Notes: generated by a model from the letters alone, not told the origin. Shown: positions 1 to 14,437, counted from the first letter of the stretch. The stretch is 17,924 nt of DNA from RFTU01 sp046094505 (GCA_046094505.1 JBJTHN010000024.1:1-17924), one strand, 5' to 3'. A program made the numbers and translations.

Positions 1-141
1 GAGATGGTGATGCCGGGCGACAACGTGAGCATCACGGTCAAGCTGATCAACCCGATTGCCATGGAAGAGGGTCTGCGCTTTGCTATTCGCGAAGGTGGCC
101 GTACCGTGGGCGCCGGGGTGGTGGCCAAGATCATTGCTTAA
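1..141 (+). CDS. tuf: Elongation factor Tu, 3' end only (first tuf copy, upstream of tRNA-Trp)
   Basis: The window opens in frame inside a tuf gene and reads 46 codons of the C-terminal beta-barrel domain 3 of EF-Tu before a TAA stop at 139-141. EF-Tu is the GTPase that brings aminoacyl-tRNA to the ribosomal A site; domain 3 helps bind the tRNA. The start lies outside the window. The 141 bases are identical to the last 141 bases of the complete tuf at the other end, so the product is certain even from this fragment. It is followed after 15 bases by tRNA-Trp, the order typical of betaproteobacterial tuf-trnW-secE-nusG. Identity between the two copies is what gene conversion between tuf duplicates normally produces, although an assembly collapse would look the same here. 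Confidence 0.95.
1..141 (+). repeat. Left copy of a 141-base exact direct terminal repeat (partner at 17784-17924)
   Basis: Bases 1-141 match 17784-17924 base for base, and both end exactly at the tuf stop codon. The partner is the end of the complete second tuf gene. The identity starts at the window edge, so the true repeat is probably the whole gene. Sequence after the stop diverges in nature (tRNA-Trp here, unknown beyond 17924), which explains why the repeat ends there. Confidence 0.95.
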
Positions 142-156
142 CTCGTAACCAATTGT

Positions 157-232
157 AGGGGTATAGCTCAATTGGCAGAGCGTCGGTCTCCAAAACCGAA
201 GGTTGGGGGTTCGATTCCCTCTGCCCCTGCCA
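157..232 (+). tRNA. trnW: tRNA-Trp (anticodon CCA)
   Basis: The gene is 76 nt and folds as a full cloverleaf. The acceptor stem pairs 157-163 with 222-228 (one G-U pair), with discriminator G229 and an encoded CCA end at 230-232. The anticodon stem pairs 183-187 with 195-199 around a seven-base loop with anticodon CCA at 190-192, which reads the tryptophan codon UGG. The T arm carries the usual GGTTCGATTCC core. It lies 15 bases after the tuf stop and 120 bases before secE, so it is probably cut out of a tuf-trnW-secE-nusG transcript; no separate promoter is visible in the 15-base gap. Confidence 0.97.
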
Positions 233-305
233 AGTCTGGTGTTCTGCACTGACTTGATGGTTTGAACAACCGGCCTGCCGCGAAAGCCAAAGGCCCAACC
301 CAAAC

Positions 306-338
306 AGCCCGCAGGCAGCCCAAAGGGCTCGGCGGGCT
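306..338 (+). promoter_or_regulatory. Two-tier hairpin between tRNA-Trp and secE
   Basis: The outer arms AGCCCGC (306-312) and GCGGGCT (332-338) pair over 7 bp. Inside them AGCCC (317-321) and GGGCT (325-329) pair over an AAA loop. No T-run follows, so it is not a normal intrinsic terminator. Its position 14 bases before the secE start, where no good ribosome binding site is visible, makes a role in tRNA release, mRNA stability or secE translation possible. The function is inferred only. Confidence 0.5.
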
Positions 339-352
339 TCGCTGTCCATACG

Positions 353-736
353 ATGTCCAACGCAACACAAGTCGAAACCGTTTCAACGGGGGCCGACAAG
401 GCCAAGATCGGGCTGGCAGCTGTGCTGCTGGTGGGCTCGGTCGTGGCGTTCTACCTGCTGTCCGCACAGGACATCTGGTTGCGCGTGGCAGCCCTGCTGG
501 CCCTGATTGCGGCATCCGTGGGCGTGTTTTTGGTCTCTGAGCCGGGTCGGCAGTTTGTTGGCTATGCCCGCGAATCCGTTCGCGAAACCAAGAAGGTGGT
601 TTGGCCAACCCGCCAAGAAGCCCTGCAGATGACCGGCTACGTTTTCGCTTTTGTGGTGGTCATGGCGTTGATGCTGTGGCTCACCGACAAGACCCTGGAA
701 TGGCTGCTGTACAGCGTCATCCTGGGCTGGCGCTGA
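353..736 (+). CDS. secE: Preprotein translocase subunit SecE
   Basis: SecE is the small essential membrane subunit of the SecYEG channel and clamps SecY in the inner membrane. The 127-residue product is the same length as the three-helix E. coli form. Hydrophobic segments are at about 19-36, 45-61 and 96-120. Between the second and third lies the conserved amphipathic cytoplasmic helix with the signature KKVVWPTRQE (residues 80-89), which is diagnostic of the family. It is followed by nusG after 52 bases, the near-universal secE-nusG pairing. The ATG at 353 fits the expected N-terminus, although no convincing Shine-Dalgarno sequence precedes it and a strong hairpin (306-338) lies just upstream. 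Confidence 0.97.
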   Translation: MSNATQVETVSTGADKAKIGLAAVLLVGSVVAFYLLSAQDIWLRVAALLALIAASVGVFLVSEPGRQFVGYARESVRETKKVVWPTRQEALQMTGYVFAFVVVMALMLWLTDKTLEWLLYSVILGWR

Positions 737-788
737 GGCGATCGAACGCCACGCCCCCGCTGCCAGGAACGCCACAGAGGAATTCGAG

Positions 789-1352
789 ATGACCGACACC
801 CCCATCACCACCCCCGCCAATGCCATGCGTTGGTATGTGGTCCATGCCTATTCGGGCATGGAGAAGGCGGTCGAGCGCAACATCCGCGAGCGCATTGAGC
901 GCGCGGGCATGCAAGACAAGTTCGGCCGCATCCTGGTCCCCACCGAAGAGGTGGTGGAACTCAAGAACGGCAAGAAGGCTGTGACCGAGCGCCGCTTCTT
1001 CCCGGGTTACGTGCTCGTGGAAATGGTGATGGATGACGAGTCCTGGCACTTGGTCAAGCACACCAGCAAGGTCACCGGTTTTGTGGGGGGTGCCAAGAAC
1101 CGTCCGGCACCGATTTCCGAAGCTGAAGTGATGAAGATCGTCAACCAGATGCAAGAAGGCATCGAAAAGCCGCGTCCCAAGGTGGAGTGGCAGGTGGGCG
1201 AGTTGGTGCGCGTGAAGGAAGGCCCGTTCACCGATTTCAACGGTGCAGTCGAAGTTGTGAATTACGAGAAGTCCAAGGTCCGCGTGTCGGTCACGATCTT
1301 CGGTCGTGCCACCCCCGTGGAACTCGATTTCTCACAGGTTGAGAAGATCTAA
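789..1352 (+). CDS. nusG: Transcription termination/antitermination factor NusG
   Basis: NusG binds elongating RNA polymerase through its N-terminal NGN domain, suppresses pausing, and contacts Rho or ribosomal protein S10 through its C-terminal KOW domain. The 187-residue product has the NGN start (MRWYVVHAYSGMEKAVERNI, residues 14-33), the central FFPGYVLVEM stretch typical of NGN domains, and a KOW domain near the end (VRVKEGPFTDFNGAVEVV onwards). The family is usually about 180 residues, so it is full length. The ATG at 789 has an AGAGG ribosome binding site at 776-780. The stop codon (1350-1352) lies inside a 9-bp hairpin stem (1349-1369), so ribosomes terminating here would melt or mask that structure. 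Confidence 0.98.
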   Translation: MTDTPITTPANAMRWYVVHAYSGMEKAVERNIRERIERAGMQDKFGRILVPTEEVVELKNGKKAVTERRFFPGYVLVEMVMDDESWHLVKHTSKVTGFVGGAKNRPAPISEAEVMKIVNQMQEGIEKPRPKVEWQVGELVRVKEGPFTDFNGAVEVVNYEKSKVRVSVTIFGRATPVELDFSQVEKI

Positions 1353-1421
1353 GGTCCGGGGGACCTTAGGTCTGCGGAGGACTCAGGCGCAGCCTGAGCC
1401 GCACGCAAAATCTAAGGTCCG
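1347..1421 (+). repeat. 12-base direct repeat ATCTAAGGTCCG flanking an inverted copy
   Basis: ATCTAAGGTCCG occurs at 1347-1358 and 1410-1421, and its 9-base core is present inverted at 1361-1369. The first copy includes the nusG stop codon. This three-element arrangement is what allows the alternative stems described for the leader. Confidence 0.85.
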
Positions 1422-1544
1422 CACGAATTCATCCCCAACCGCTCCGTGACCCGGCGGTTGAAGGATTCAAAACAACAGGGTCACACCACACGAGGAGCCA
1501 AGCAGGGCAACCCGCAAGGCGCTTGAACTCGAACAGGAGCCAAC
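1349..1544 (+). promoter_or_regulatory. nusG-rplK intercistronic leader with competing hairpins (candidate rplK control region)
   Basis: CTAAGGTCC (1349-1357) pairs perfectly with GGACCTTAG (1361-1369) over a three-G loop. A second stem follows: TGCGG (1373-1377) with CCGCA (1399-1403), stacked on CTCAGGC (1382-1388) with GCCTGAG (1392-1398). CTAAGGTCC then recurs at 1412-1420, so the 1361-1369 arm could pair with either copy, but not both. Further on, AACCGC (1437-1442) can pair with GCGGTT (1454-1459), which competes with GTGACCC (1446-1452) pairing to GGGTCAC (1478-1484). In E. coli the leader before rplK is where ribosomal protein L1 represses translation of L11 and L1. I could not identify the L1 site by eye, so that role is inferred from position. 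No clear promoter or T-run terminator is seen. Confidence 0.55.
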
Positions 1545-1976
1545 ATGGCAAAGAAGATCGTCGGCTTTATCAAGCTGCAAATCCCGGCCGGCAAGGCCAA
1601 CCCGTCGCCGCCCGTCGGTCCCGCACTGGGCCAGCGCGGTTTGAACATCATGGAGTTCTGCAAGGCGTTCAACGCCCAGACCCAGGGCATGGAACCTGGT
1701 CTGAAGCTGCCCGTGGTGATCACCGCCTACGCTGACAAGTCCTTCACCTTCGTGCTGAAGTCGCCCCCGGCGACCGTGCTGCTGAAGAAGGCGGCCAAGA
1801 TCGAAAAGGGTTCGGGCCGCCCGCACCTGGACAAGGTCGGCAAGGTCACCCGCGCGCAACTCGAAGAGATTGCCAAGACCAAGATCAAGGACCTCACGGC
1901 CGCCGATATGGACGCAGCCGTCAAGACCATCGCCGGCTCTGCCCGATCGATGGGCATCATCGTGGAGGGCGTGTAA
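1545..1976 (+). CDS. rplK: 50S ribosomal protein L11
   Basis: L11 binds 23S rRNA at the GTPase-associated centre at the base of the L7/L12 stalk, and is needed for RelA activation during amino-acid starvation. The 143-residue product has the family length. Its N-terminal domain carries the conserved KLQIPAGKANPSPPVGPALGQ stretch (split: KLQIPAGKANP, SPPVGPALGQ; about residues 9-29) with the proline-rich switch that thiopeptides contact. The C-terminal RNA-binding domain holds the KSPPATVLLKKAA and GSARSMGI motifs. The ATG at 1545 has AGGAG at 1535-1539. The stop codon is immediately followed by the rplA start codon (TAA then ATG, no gap), so L11 and L1 are probably made in equal amounts by translational coupling. 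Confidence 0.98.
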   Translation: MAKKIVGFIKLQIPAGKANPSPPVGPALGQRGLNIMEFCKAFNAQTQGMEPGLKLPVVITAYADKSFTFVLKSPPATVLLKKAAKIEKGSGRPHLDKVGKVTRAQLEEIAKTKIKDLTAADMDAAVKTIAGSARSMGIIVEGV

Positions 1977-2684
1977 ATGGCCAAGCTCACCAAGAAAGCC
2001 AAGTCCCAGCAGGGCAAGGTTGACAGCCTCAAGCTGTACAGCATCAGCGAAGCCATCGGCCTCGTCAAGGAATGCGCCACTGCCAAGTTCGATGAGTCCA
2101 TCGACGTGGCGGTGCAACTCGGCATCGATGCCAAGAAGTCTGACCAGGTGGTGCGTGGCGCCGTGGTGCTGCCCAACGGCACTGGCAAGACCAAGCGCGT
2201 GGCCGTGTTCGCCCAGGGCGCCAAGGCTGAAGAAGCCAAGGCGGCCGGCGCCGATGTGGTCGGCATGGAAGACCTGGCCGAGCGCGTGAAGGCTGGCGAC
2301 ATGCCCTTCGACGTCGTCATCGCTTCGCCCGACACCATGCGCATCGTGGGTACCCTGGGCCAGATCCTGGGCCCGCGCGGTTTGATGCCCAACCCCAAGG
2401 TCGGCACCGTCACCCCCGACGTGGCGGGCGCGGTGCGCAACGCCAAGGCCGGTCAGGTGCAATTCCGCGTGGACAAGGCCGGTATCGTGCACAGCACCAT
2501 CGGCCGTCGCTCATTCGACAACGACAAGCTCGTGGGCAACCTCAGCGCCCTGTTGGACGCGCTGAACAAGGCCAAGCCGGCTTCCAGCAAGGGCGTGTAC
2601 CTGCGCAAATTGGCGGTGTCCTCCACCATGGGCGTGGGTGCCCGCGTGGACATCTCCTCGGTGGCGCAGGCTCCGCAAGCCTGA
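1977..2684 (+). CDS. rplA: 50S ribosomal protein L1
   Basis: L1 forms the mobile L1 stalk of the large subunit, which guides deacylated tRNA out of the E site. In E. coli free L1 also represses the rplK-rplA mRNA. The 235-residue product matches the family length. It shows the two-domain pattern with FDESIDVAVQLGIDAKKSDQ near residues 37-56, the domain II hallmark GRRGLMPNPK-like GPRGLMPNPKVGTVTPDV around residues 130-147, and QFRVDKAGIVH after it. Translation starts directly at the end of rplK, and the ribosome binding site GGAGGG (1964-1969) lies inside the rplK coding end. A strong hairpin (2702-2732) stands 17 bases beyond its stop. Confidence 0.98.
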   Translation: MAKLTKKAKSQQGKVDSLKLYSISEAIGLVKECATAKFDESIDVAVQLGIDAKKSDQVVRGAVVLPNGTGKTKRVAVFAQGAKAEEAKAAGADVVGMEDLAERVKAGDMPFDVVIASPDTMRIVGTLGQILGPRGLMPNPKVGTVTPDVAGAVRNAKAGQVQFRVDKAGIVHSTIGRRSFDNDKLVGNLSALLDALNKAKPASSKGVYLRKLAVSSTMGVGARVDISSVAQAPQA

Positions 2685-3004
2685 GCGGTTTGAACAGAAC
2701 ACGGGCCGCGCGCGAGTCTGGCGCGCAGCCCGATTGAATTGGTGGGCTGTCGCAGCCCGCAGGCACGGGGTGGAATCTCCGCACCGTGCCCGCAGGAGGC
2801 GGCAGGTCATCCAAGACCGTTGGCGGGGGCACAGCCCCCTTAATGCGAACCCGAGCCGAGAGGTGAAGGCCAGCGCCAACGCAGATGGCGGTCCCGCTGA
2901 GTGGACGGCCCACCGGCTTCGTGCCGATGGGCCAACCGTACAGAAGGTCGCTGATTCCAGTGCCCCGAGCCGAAAGGTCAGGGGCGTTTAGTGAGGAGTA
3001 GACC
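2685..3004 (+). promoter_or_regulatory. 320-base structured leader before rplJ (probable L10 leader region)
   Basis: No gene is visible here. Hairpins in order are: 2702-2732 (CGGGC and GCGCGC arms with one mismatch); 2744-2758 (GGGCTG/CAGCCC); 2762-2790 (GGCACGG/CCGTGCC); 2825-2839 (GGGGGC/GCCCCC); 2907-2933 (GGCCCA and CGGC arms with one C·A mismatch); and 2962-2985 (GCCCC/GGGGC), just before the ribosome binding site. None is followed by a T-run. A 15-base motif CCCGAGCCGARAGGT occurs twice, at 2850-2864 and 2964-2978. In many bacteria the L10-(L12)4 complex binds the rplJ leader to repress rplJ and rplL, so this is the expected location of that element. I could not map the L10 site itself and no clear promoter was found. 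Confidence 0.6.
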
Positions 3005-3511
3005 TTGAGTCTCAATCGCAACGAGAAGGCAGCCGTGGTGTCAGACGTGGCGGCGCAAGCCGCCAAGTCGCAGACGCTGGCGCTGGCCGAGTACCGTGGC
3101 CTCACCGTTGAAGCCTTGAACAAGCTGCGCGTGGATGCGCGGTCCAAGGGTGTTTACCTTCATGTCTTGAAGAACACCCTGGCCCGTCGCGCCGTCGCCG
3201 GCACCCCGTTCGAGGCCGCATCGGACGCCATGGTCGGCCCGCTGATCTACGGCTTTTCGGAAGACGCTGTCGCGGCGGCCAAAGTCATCGCCGACTTTGC
3301 CAAGACCAACGACAAGCTCGTCATCAAGGGTGGAGCCTACGGTGGCAAGGCGCTGGATGTGAACGCTGTCAAGGCGCTCGCAGCCGTGCCCAGCAAGGAA
3401 GTCCTGCTGTCGCAGGTCGCTGGCCTGCTGAAGTCCCCGGTGCAGCGCACCGCAGCCGTGCTGGCCGCTTTGGCCCAGCAACGCGGCGGCGGCGAAGCCG
3501 CTTCGGCCTGA
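3005..3511 (+). CDS. rplJ: 50S ribosomal protein L10
   Basis: L10 anchors the L7/L12 dimers to the ribosome and, with L12, represses its own mRNA. The 168-residue product is of normal length and shows the family pattern: the SLNRNEKAAVV start, LAEYRGLTVEALNKLR (about residues 27-42), SKGVYLHVLKNTLARRAV (49-66), and a C-terminal helix with LKSPVQRTAAVLAALA that recruits L7/L12. The start is a TTG codon at 3005, supported by a GAGGAG ribosome binding site at 2993-2998 with 6 bases spacing and by homology at the N-terminus. TTG is a weak start, which may help hold L10 below L12. rplL follows after 43 bases. Confidence 0.97.
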   Translation: MSLNRNEKAAVVSDVAAQAAKSQTLALAEYRGLTVEALNKLRVDARSKGVYLHVLKNTLARRAVAGTPFEAASDAMVGPLIYGFSEDAVAAAKVIADFAKTNDKLVIKGGAYGGKALDVNAVKALAAVPSKEVLLSQVAGLLKSPVQRTAAVLAALAQQRGGGEAASA

Positions 3512-3554
3512 CCCTTTTTTCTCCATTCACATCTTCTGTACATAGGAAATCATC

Positions 3555-3935
<381 letters not shown>

Positions 3936-4282
3936 TTGCTTCGCGGGACAGACCTGCGGACGCGTGCGAAGCACGCCCCGCTGCTCTGTCCCCGACTGGT
4001 CAGGGGGTGTCTCAAGACATTCGCTGCCAGGGCGTGAAAACCGGCGCAAGCCGGCTACGCAAGACGAGCACACCGCGAAGCCGCCCCTGGCGGCTTCCCA
4101 GTGTTCTCTGATCCGACTGCAGAGAACGGGTTTGGTCGGACTCCGGTGCAAGGCCGGGGTTGTCCGCCAGCGGCTGGTAGTGGCCAGCCACCAAGCTATC
4201 GAACGCAATGTTCGAGCAGAGCCAGTCGCCGACGGACGCCGTGCACGGCCAGCACGGGACGCCCATCGACACGGAGTCATCC
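3936..4282 (+). promoter_or_regulatory. 347-base structured region between rplL and rpoB
   Basis: No protein gene is supported here. It starts with the repeated hairpin at 3945-3992. Then come CCGGC/GCCGG with a GCAA tetraloop (4041-4054), a very stable 8-bp stem AAGCCGCC/GGCGGCTT with a 3-base loop (4078-4096), and an 8-bp stem GTTCTCTG/CAGAGAAC with a 9-base loop (4103-4127). None is followed by a T-run. In E. coli the rplL-rpoB gap holds a partial terminator and an RNase III site that set the ratio of polymerase to ribosomal protein. A similar job is likely here but is inferred from position. The last 75 bases are open in frame with rpoB from an ATG at 4208, but the start at 4283 is preferred. 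Confidence 0.55.
3945..3992 (+). repeat. Intercistronic hairpin repeat, copy 1 (after rplL)
   Basis: The outer arms GGGACAGACC (3945-3954) and GCTCTGTCCC (3983-3992) form an 8-bp stem. A middle stem pairs GCGG (3956-3959) with CCGC (3978-3981), and the apex is GCGTGC (3962-3967), loop GAA, GCACGC (3971-3976). It begins 10 bases after the rplL stop. It is nearly identical to the copy after fusA (16568-16615), with compensatory changes in the apex stem, and shares outer arms with the copy after rpoB. Confidence 0.85.
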
Positions 4283-8410
<4,128 letters not shown>

Positions 8411-8418
8411 CGGCGTTG

Positions 8419-8458
8419 TGGGACAGACCGAGAAGCGCAAGCGACGAGCTCTGTCCCA
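8419..8458 (+). repeat. Intercistronic hairpin repeat, copy 2 (between rpoB and rpoC)
   Basis: TGGGACAGA (8419-8427) pairs with TCTGTCCCA (8450-8458) over 9 bp. The 10-base outer arms GGGACAGACC and GCTCTGTCCC are the same as in the copies after rplL and fusA, but the inside is shorter and different. It begins 8 bases after the rpoB stop and is followed by CAACTGA, also found after the fusA copy. No T-run follows, so read-through into rpoC is expected. Confidence 0.8.
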
Positions 8459-8511
8459 TCCAACTGACCAGAACAAAGCGATATCAACAACCGAACACAA
8501 GGAGTTAAGCC

Positions 8512-12743
<4,232 letters not shown>

Positions 12744-12747
<4 letters not shown>

Positions 12748-13271
12748 ACGCCCGCCCCCCTTCCATCCAAGCCACCGCCGCCTTCGGGCCGCGGTGGCTC
12801 TTTTTCGTCTGTCCAGGCTTGGGGCGAGCAGATCCGCACGCCCAGCCGAGCCGCATGGCGCGACAGGCTCAACAAGTCCCTATCGGAAGTGAGTAACCAC
12901 TGCGATTGAGATTCAAGCGCCAAGTCGAGAAACTTCTGGTCGTCGGCATCACGGCAGCGCAGCCGGTGTTGTGAGGGGCGGGGTTCGGTCTGCGGCCACA
13001 GCCGGGCCCAGCGGTCCCAGTGCGCCAGCACCGCTTCAGGGGCTGCTCCATAGGCGGCCCCCACGCCCCGGGCCAAGACGTGCTGCAGTTCCAAGCGCAT
13101 GCCCGGCGTGCCCACCCACTCCAGTTCACCGGCCTGCAGCGCAGCGCGCAGGCCCTGGACGCGGGCATCGGCGAAAGCCCACAGGTCCAGCACCGCATTG
13201 GTGTCGATCACCACCCGCGCCCGCGCGGCAGCGGGTTCGGGCCCCGGCCCTTTGGTTCTTGCTGAGTTCAC
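12744..13271 (-). CDS. PIN-domain protein (putative toxin-component type nuclease, orphan)
   Basis: The 175-residue product looks like the PIN family often labelled putative toxin-antitoxin toxin component. It starts the fold with VVIDTNAVLDLW (residues 20-31), keeps a mid-protein acidic residue (Glu61), and has CRDADDQKFLDLAL (106-119) followed by LLTSDRDLL (126-134). Asp23, Glu61, Asp108 or Asp111, and Asp130 are the likely metal-binding acids of an RNA-cleaving PIN site, so it appears intact. The start is GTG at 13271 with GGAG seven bases upstream; a short spacing and no better ATG make the start less certain. No antitoxin gene is adjacent. The last ~20 residues are Pro/Gly-rich and largely encoded by the rpoC terminator sequence, so this tail is probably not part of the fold. 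Substrate and role are unknown. Confidence 0.82.
12770..12805 (+). terminator. Intrinsic terminator of the rpoBC operon
   Basis: AGCCACCGC (12770-12778) pairs with GCGGTGGCT (12791-12799) over 9 bp. After one C·C mismatch, GCC/GGC (12780-12782 with 12787-12789) pair over a TTCG tetraloop. C then five T residues follow (12800-12805). It begins 23 bases after the rpoC stop. On the minus strand no T-run follows, so it acts in one direction. It lies inside the coding end of the antisense PIN gene. Confidence 0.95.
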
Positions 13272-13287
13272 CGACTCCGACTATACT
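13259..13287 (+). promoter_or_regulatory. Predicted sigma70-type promoter of the rpsL-rpsG-fusA-tuf operon
   Basis: A -35 element TTGCTG (13259-13264) and a -10 element TATACT (13282-13287) are separated by exactly 17 bases, matching the consensus at 4 of 6 and 5 of 6 positions. It lies about 120 bases before rpsL and after the rpoC terminator, where a new promoter is needed. The -35 box and spacer overlap the first codons and start of the divergent PIN gene. Confidence 0.8.
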
Positions 13288-13406
13288 GGCGGGCTTTTCG
13301 GCGAAAAAGGCTGGGTCTGCTGTTGTCTGCATCGCAAGATGCGGTCGGGGCGGGCTGTTCACCTTTTTCTTTAGCAACCCAGTAACTTCAAACGGGAACA
13401 AGTTAC
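13288..13406 (+). promoter_or_regulatory. 5' leader of rpsL
   Basis: The stretch between the predicted -10 box and the rpsL start holds a small hairpin GCATC/GATGC with a GCAA loop (13329-13342) and a pyrimidine stretch with five T residues (13363-13367). The T-run is 20 bases past the hairpin, so this is not a normal terminator. The ribosome binding site for rpsL is a modest GGGAA at 13394-13398. No open reading frame of note is seen. Confidence 0.5.
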
Positions 13407-13784
13407 ATGCCCACCATCAACCAATTGGTGCGACACGGCCGCGAGGTCGAGCCCACCAAGAGCAAGTCGCCTGCGATGCAGAATTGCCCGCAGCGCCGCG
13501 GGGTTTGCACCCGCGTGTACACCACCACCCCCAAGAAGCCGAACTCCGCGCTTCGCAAGGTGGCCAAGGTGCGCCTGACCAACGGTTTTGAGGTCATCTC
13601 CTACATCGGCGGCGAAGGCCACAACCTGCAAGAGCACAGCGTGGTGCTCGTGCGCGGCGGCCGTGTGAAGGACCTGCCCGGTGTGCGTTACCACATCGTG
13701 CGCGGCTCGCTTGACCTGCAAGGCGTCAAGGACCGCAAGCAGTCCCGCTCCAAGTACGGTGCCAAGCGCCCCAAGAAGGCCTAA
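13407..13784 (+). CDS. rpsL: 30S ribosomal protein S12
   Basis: S12 sits at the decoding centre of the small subunit and tunes accuracy; it is the classical streptomycin-resistance protein. The 125-residue product is full length and has the family signatures CTRVYTTTPKKPNSALRK (34-51) and GGRVKDLPGVRYH (84-96). Lys43 and Lys88, the usual positions of streptomycin resistance, are both lysine, so the wild-type sensitive form is expected. Asp89, the residue modified by RimO in E. coli, is present. The ATG at 13407 gives the conserved MPTINQLVR start. It is first gene of the str operon, 120 bases after the predicted promoter. Confidence 0.98.
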   Translation: MPTINQLVRHGREVEPTKSKSPAMQNCPQRRGVCTRVYTTTPKKPNSALRKVAKVRLTNGFEVISYIGGEGHNLQEHSVVLVRGGRVKDLPGVRYHIVRGSLDLQGVKDRKQSRSKYGAKRPKKA

Positions 13785-13966
13785 ACAGCCCACGTGTTTT
13801 CAAGTGGTCAGGCTCGAAGCGATTCGAACTGATGTTTTCAGCGGTCTGCAGGAAACGATGCACTGAAAAGTGCCAGACCGAGTAAGCGGCCCTCCCGGAT
13901 GGAGAGCCGGGCTCTTGAGGTGGATGAAGCCACCGGAGCCAGCTGAAGCAACAAAGGAAGAAAGAA
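13785..13966 (+). promoter_or_regulatory. rpsL-rpsG intercistronic region (candidate S7 operator)
   Basis: The 182-base gap contains GGTCTG (13843-13848) pairing with CAGACC (13874-13879), enclosing an 11-base bulge and GCACT/AGTGC closed by a GAAA loop (13860-13873). CCCGG/CCGGG (13894-13898 with 13907-13911) and GGTGG/CCACC (13919-13923 with 13930-13934) follow. In E. coli, S7 binds the S12-S7 intercistronic mRNA to repress its own translation. The position and the large one-sided bulge fit such a protein-binding RNA, but the S7 contact sequence itself was not identified. The rpsG ribosome binding site AAGGAAG is at 13954-13960. Confidence 0.5.
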
Positions 13967-14437
13967 ATGCCGCGTCGTCGCGAAGTCCCCAAGCGTGAAA
14001 TCCTCCCGGATCCCAAGTTCGGATCGGTGGACCTTTCCAAGTTCATGAACGTGGTCATGGAGTCCGGCAAGAAGGCCGTGGCCGAGCGCATCATTTACGG
14101 TGCACTCGAGCAGGTCGAGAAGAAGGCCAACAAGGACCCCCTCGAAGTGTTCATGGTCGCGCTGAACAACGTCAAGCCGATGGTCGAAGTCAAGTCACGC
14201 CGCGTGGGCGGTGCGAACTACCAAGTTCCCGTGGAAGTTCGCCCGGTTCGCCGTGTGGCCCTGGCCATGCGTTGGTTGAAGGAAAGCGCGCGCAAGCGTG
14301 GTGAAAAGTCCATGGCCGCCCGTCTGGCCAATGAACTCTTGGAAGCCGCTGAAGGCCGTGGTGGCGCGATGAAGAAGCGCGATGAAGTTCACCGCATGGC
14401 TGAAGCCAACAAGGCCTTCTCGCACTTCCGTTTCTAA
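13967..14437 (+). CDS. rpsG: 30S ribosomal protein S7
   Basis: S7 organises the head of the 30S subunit and lies at the E-site side of the tRNA path; in E. coli it is also the translational repressor of the str operon. The 156-residue product is the common bacterial length. It has the MPRRREVPKREILPDPKFGS start, the NVVMESGKKAVAERIIYGAL helix (about residues 28-47), VKSRRVGGANYQVPVEVRP (about 75-93), and the C-terminal KKRDEVHRMAEANKAFSHFRF (split: KKRDEVHRMAEA, NKAFSHF). The ATG at 13967 is preceded by AAGGAAG with 6 bases spacing. fusA begins 18 bases after its stop, so the two are tightly linked. Confidence 0.98.
   Translation: MPRRREVPKREILPDPKFGSVDLSKFMNVVMESGKKAVAERIIYGALEQVEKKANKDPLEVFMVALNNVKPMVEVKSRRVGGANYQVPVEVRPVRRVALAMRWLKESARKRGEKSMAARLANELLEAAEGRGGAMKKRDEVHRMAEANKAFSHFRF

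Noticed and set aside
3493..3520. Terminator at the end of rplJ (CGAAG/CTTCG stem followed by six T residues)
   Set aside because: The stem is only 5 bp and the T-run starts 9 bases after it, and rplL must be transcribed at high level through this point.
4208..4282. Extended N-terminus for rpoB from ATG 4208
   Set aside because: The 25 extra residues are not part of the RpoB family, and the ATG at 4283 has a properly placed GGAG.
13329..13367. Attenuator or terminator in the rpsL leader
   Set aside because: The 5-bp hairpin and the T-run are about 20 bases apart, so the canonical geometry is missing.
13272..13406. Small antitoxin gene upstream of the PIN gene
   Set aside because: No open frame with a start, ribosome binding site and antitoxin-like sequence is present; the stretch is accounted for by the rpsL promoter and leader.
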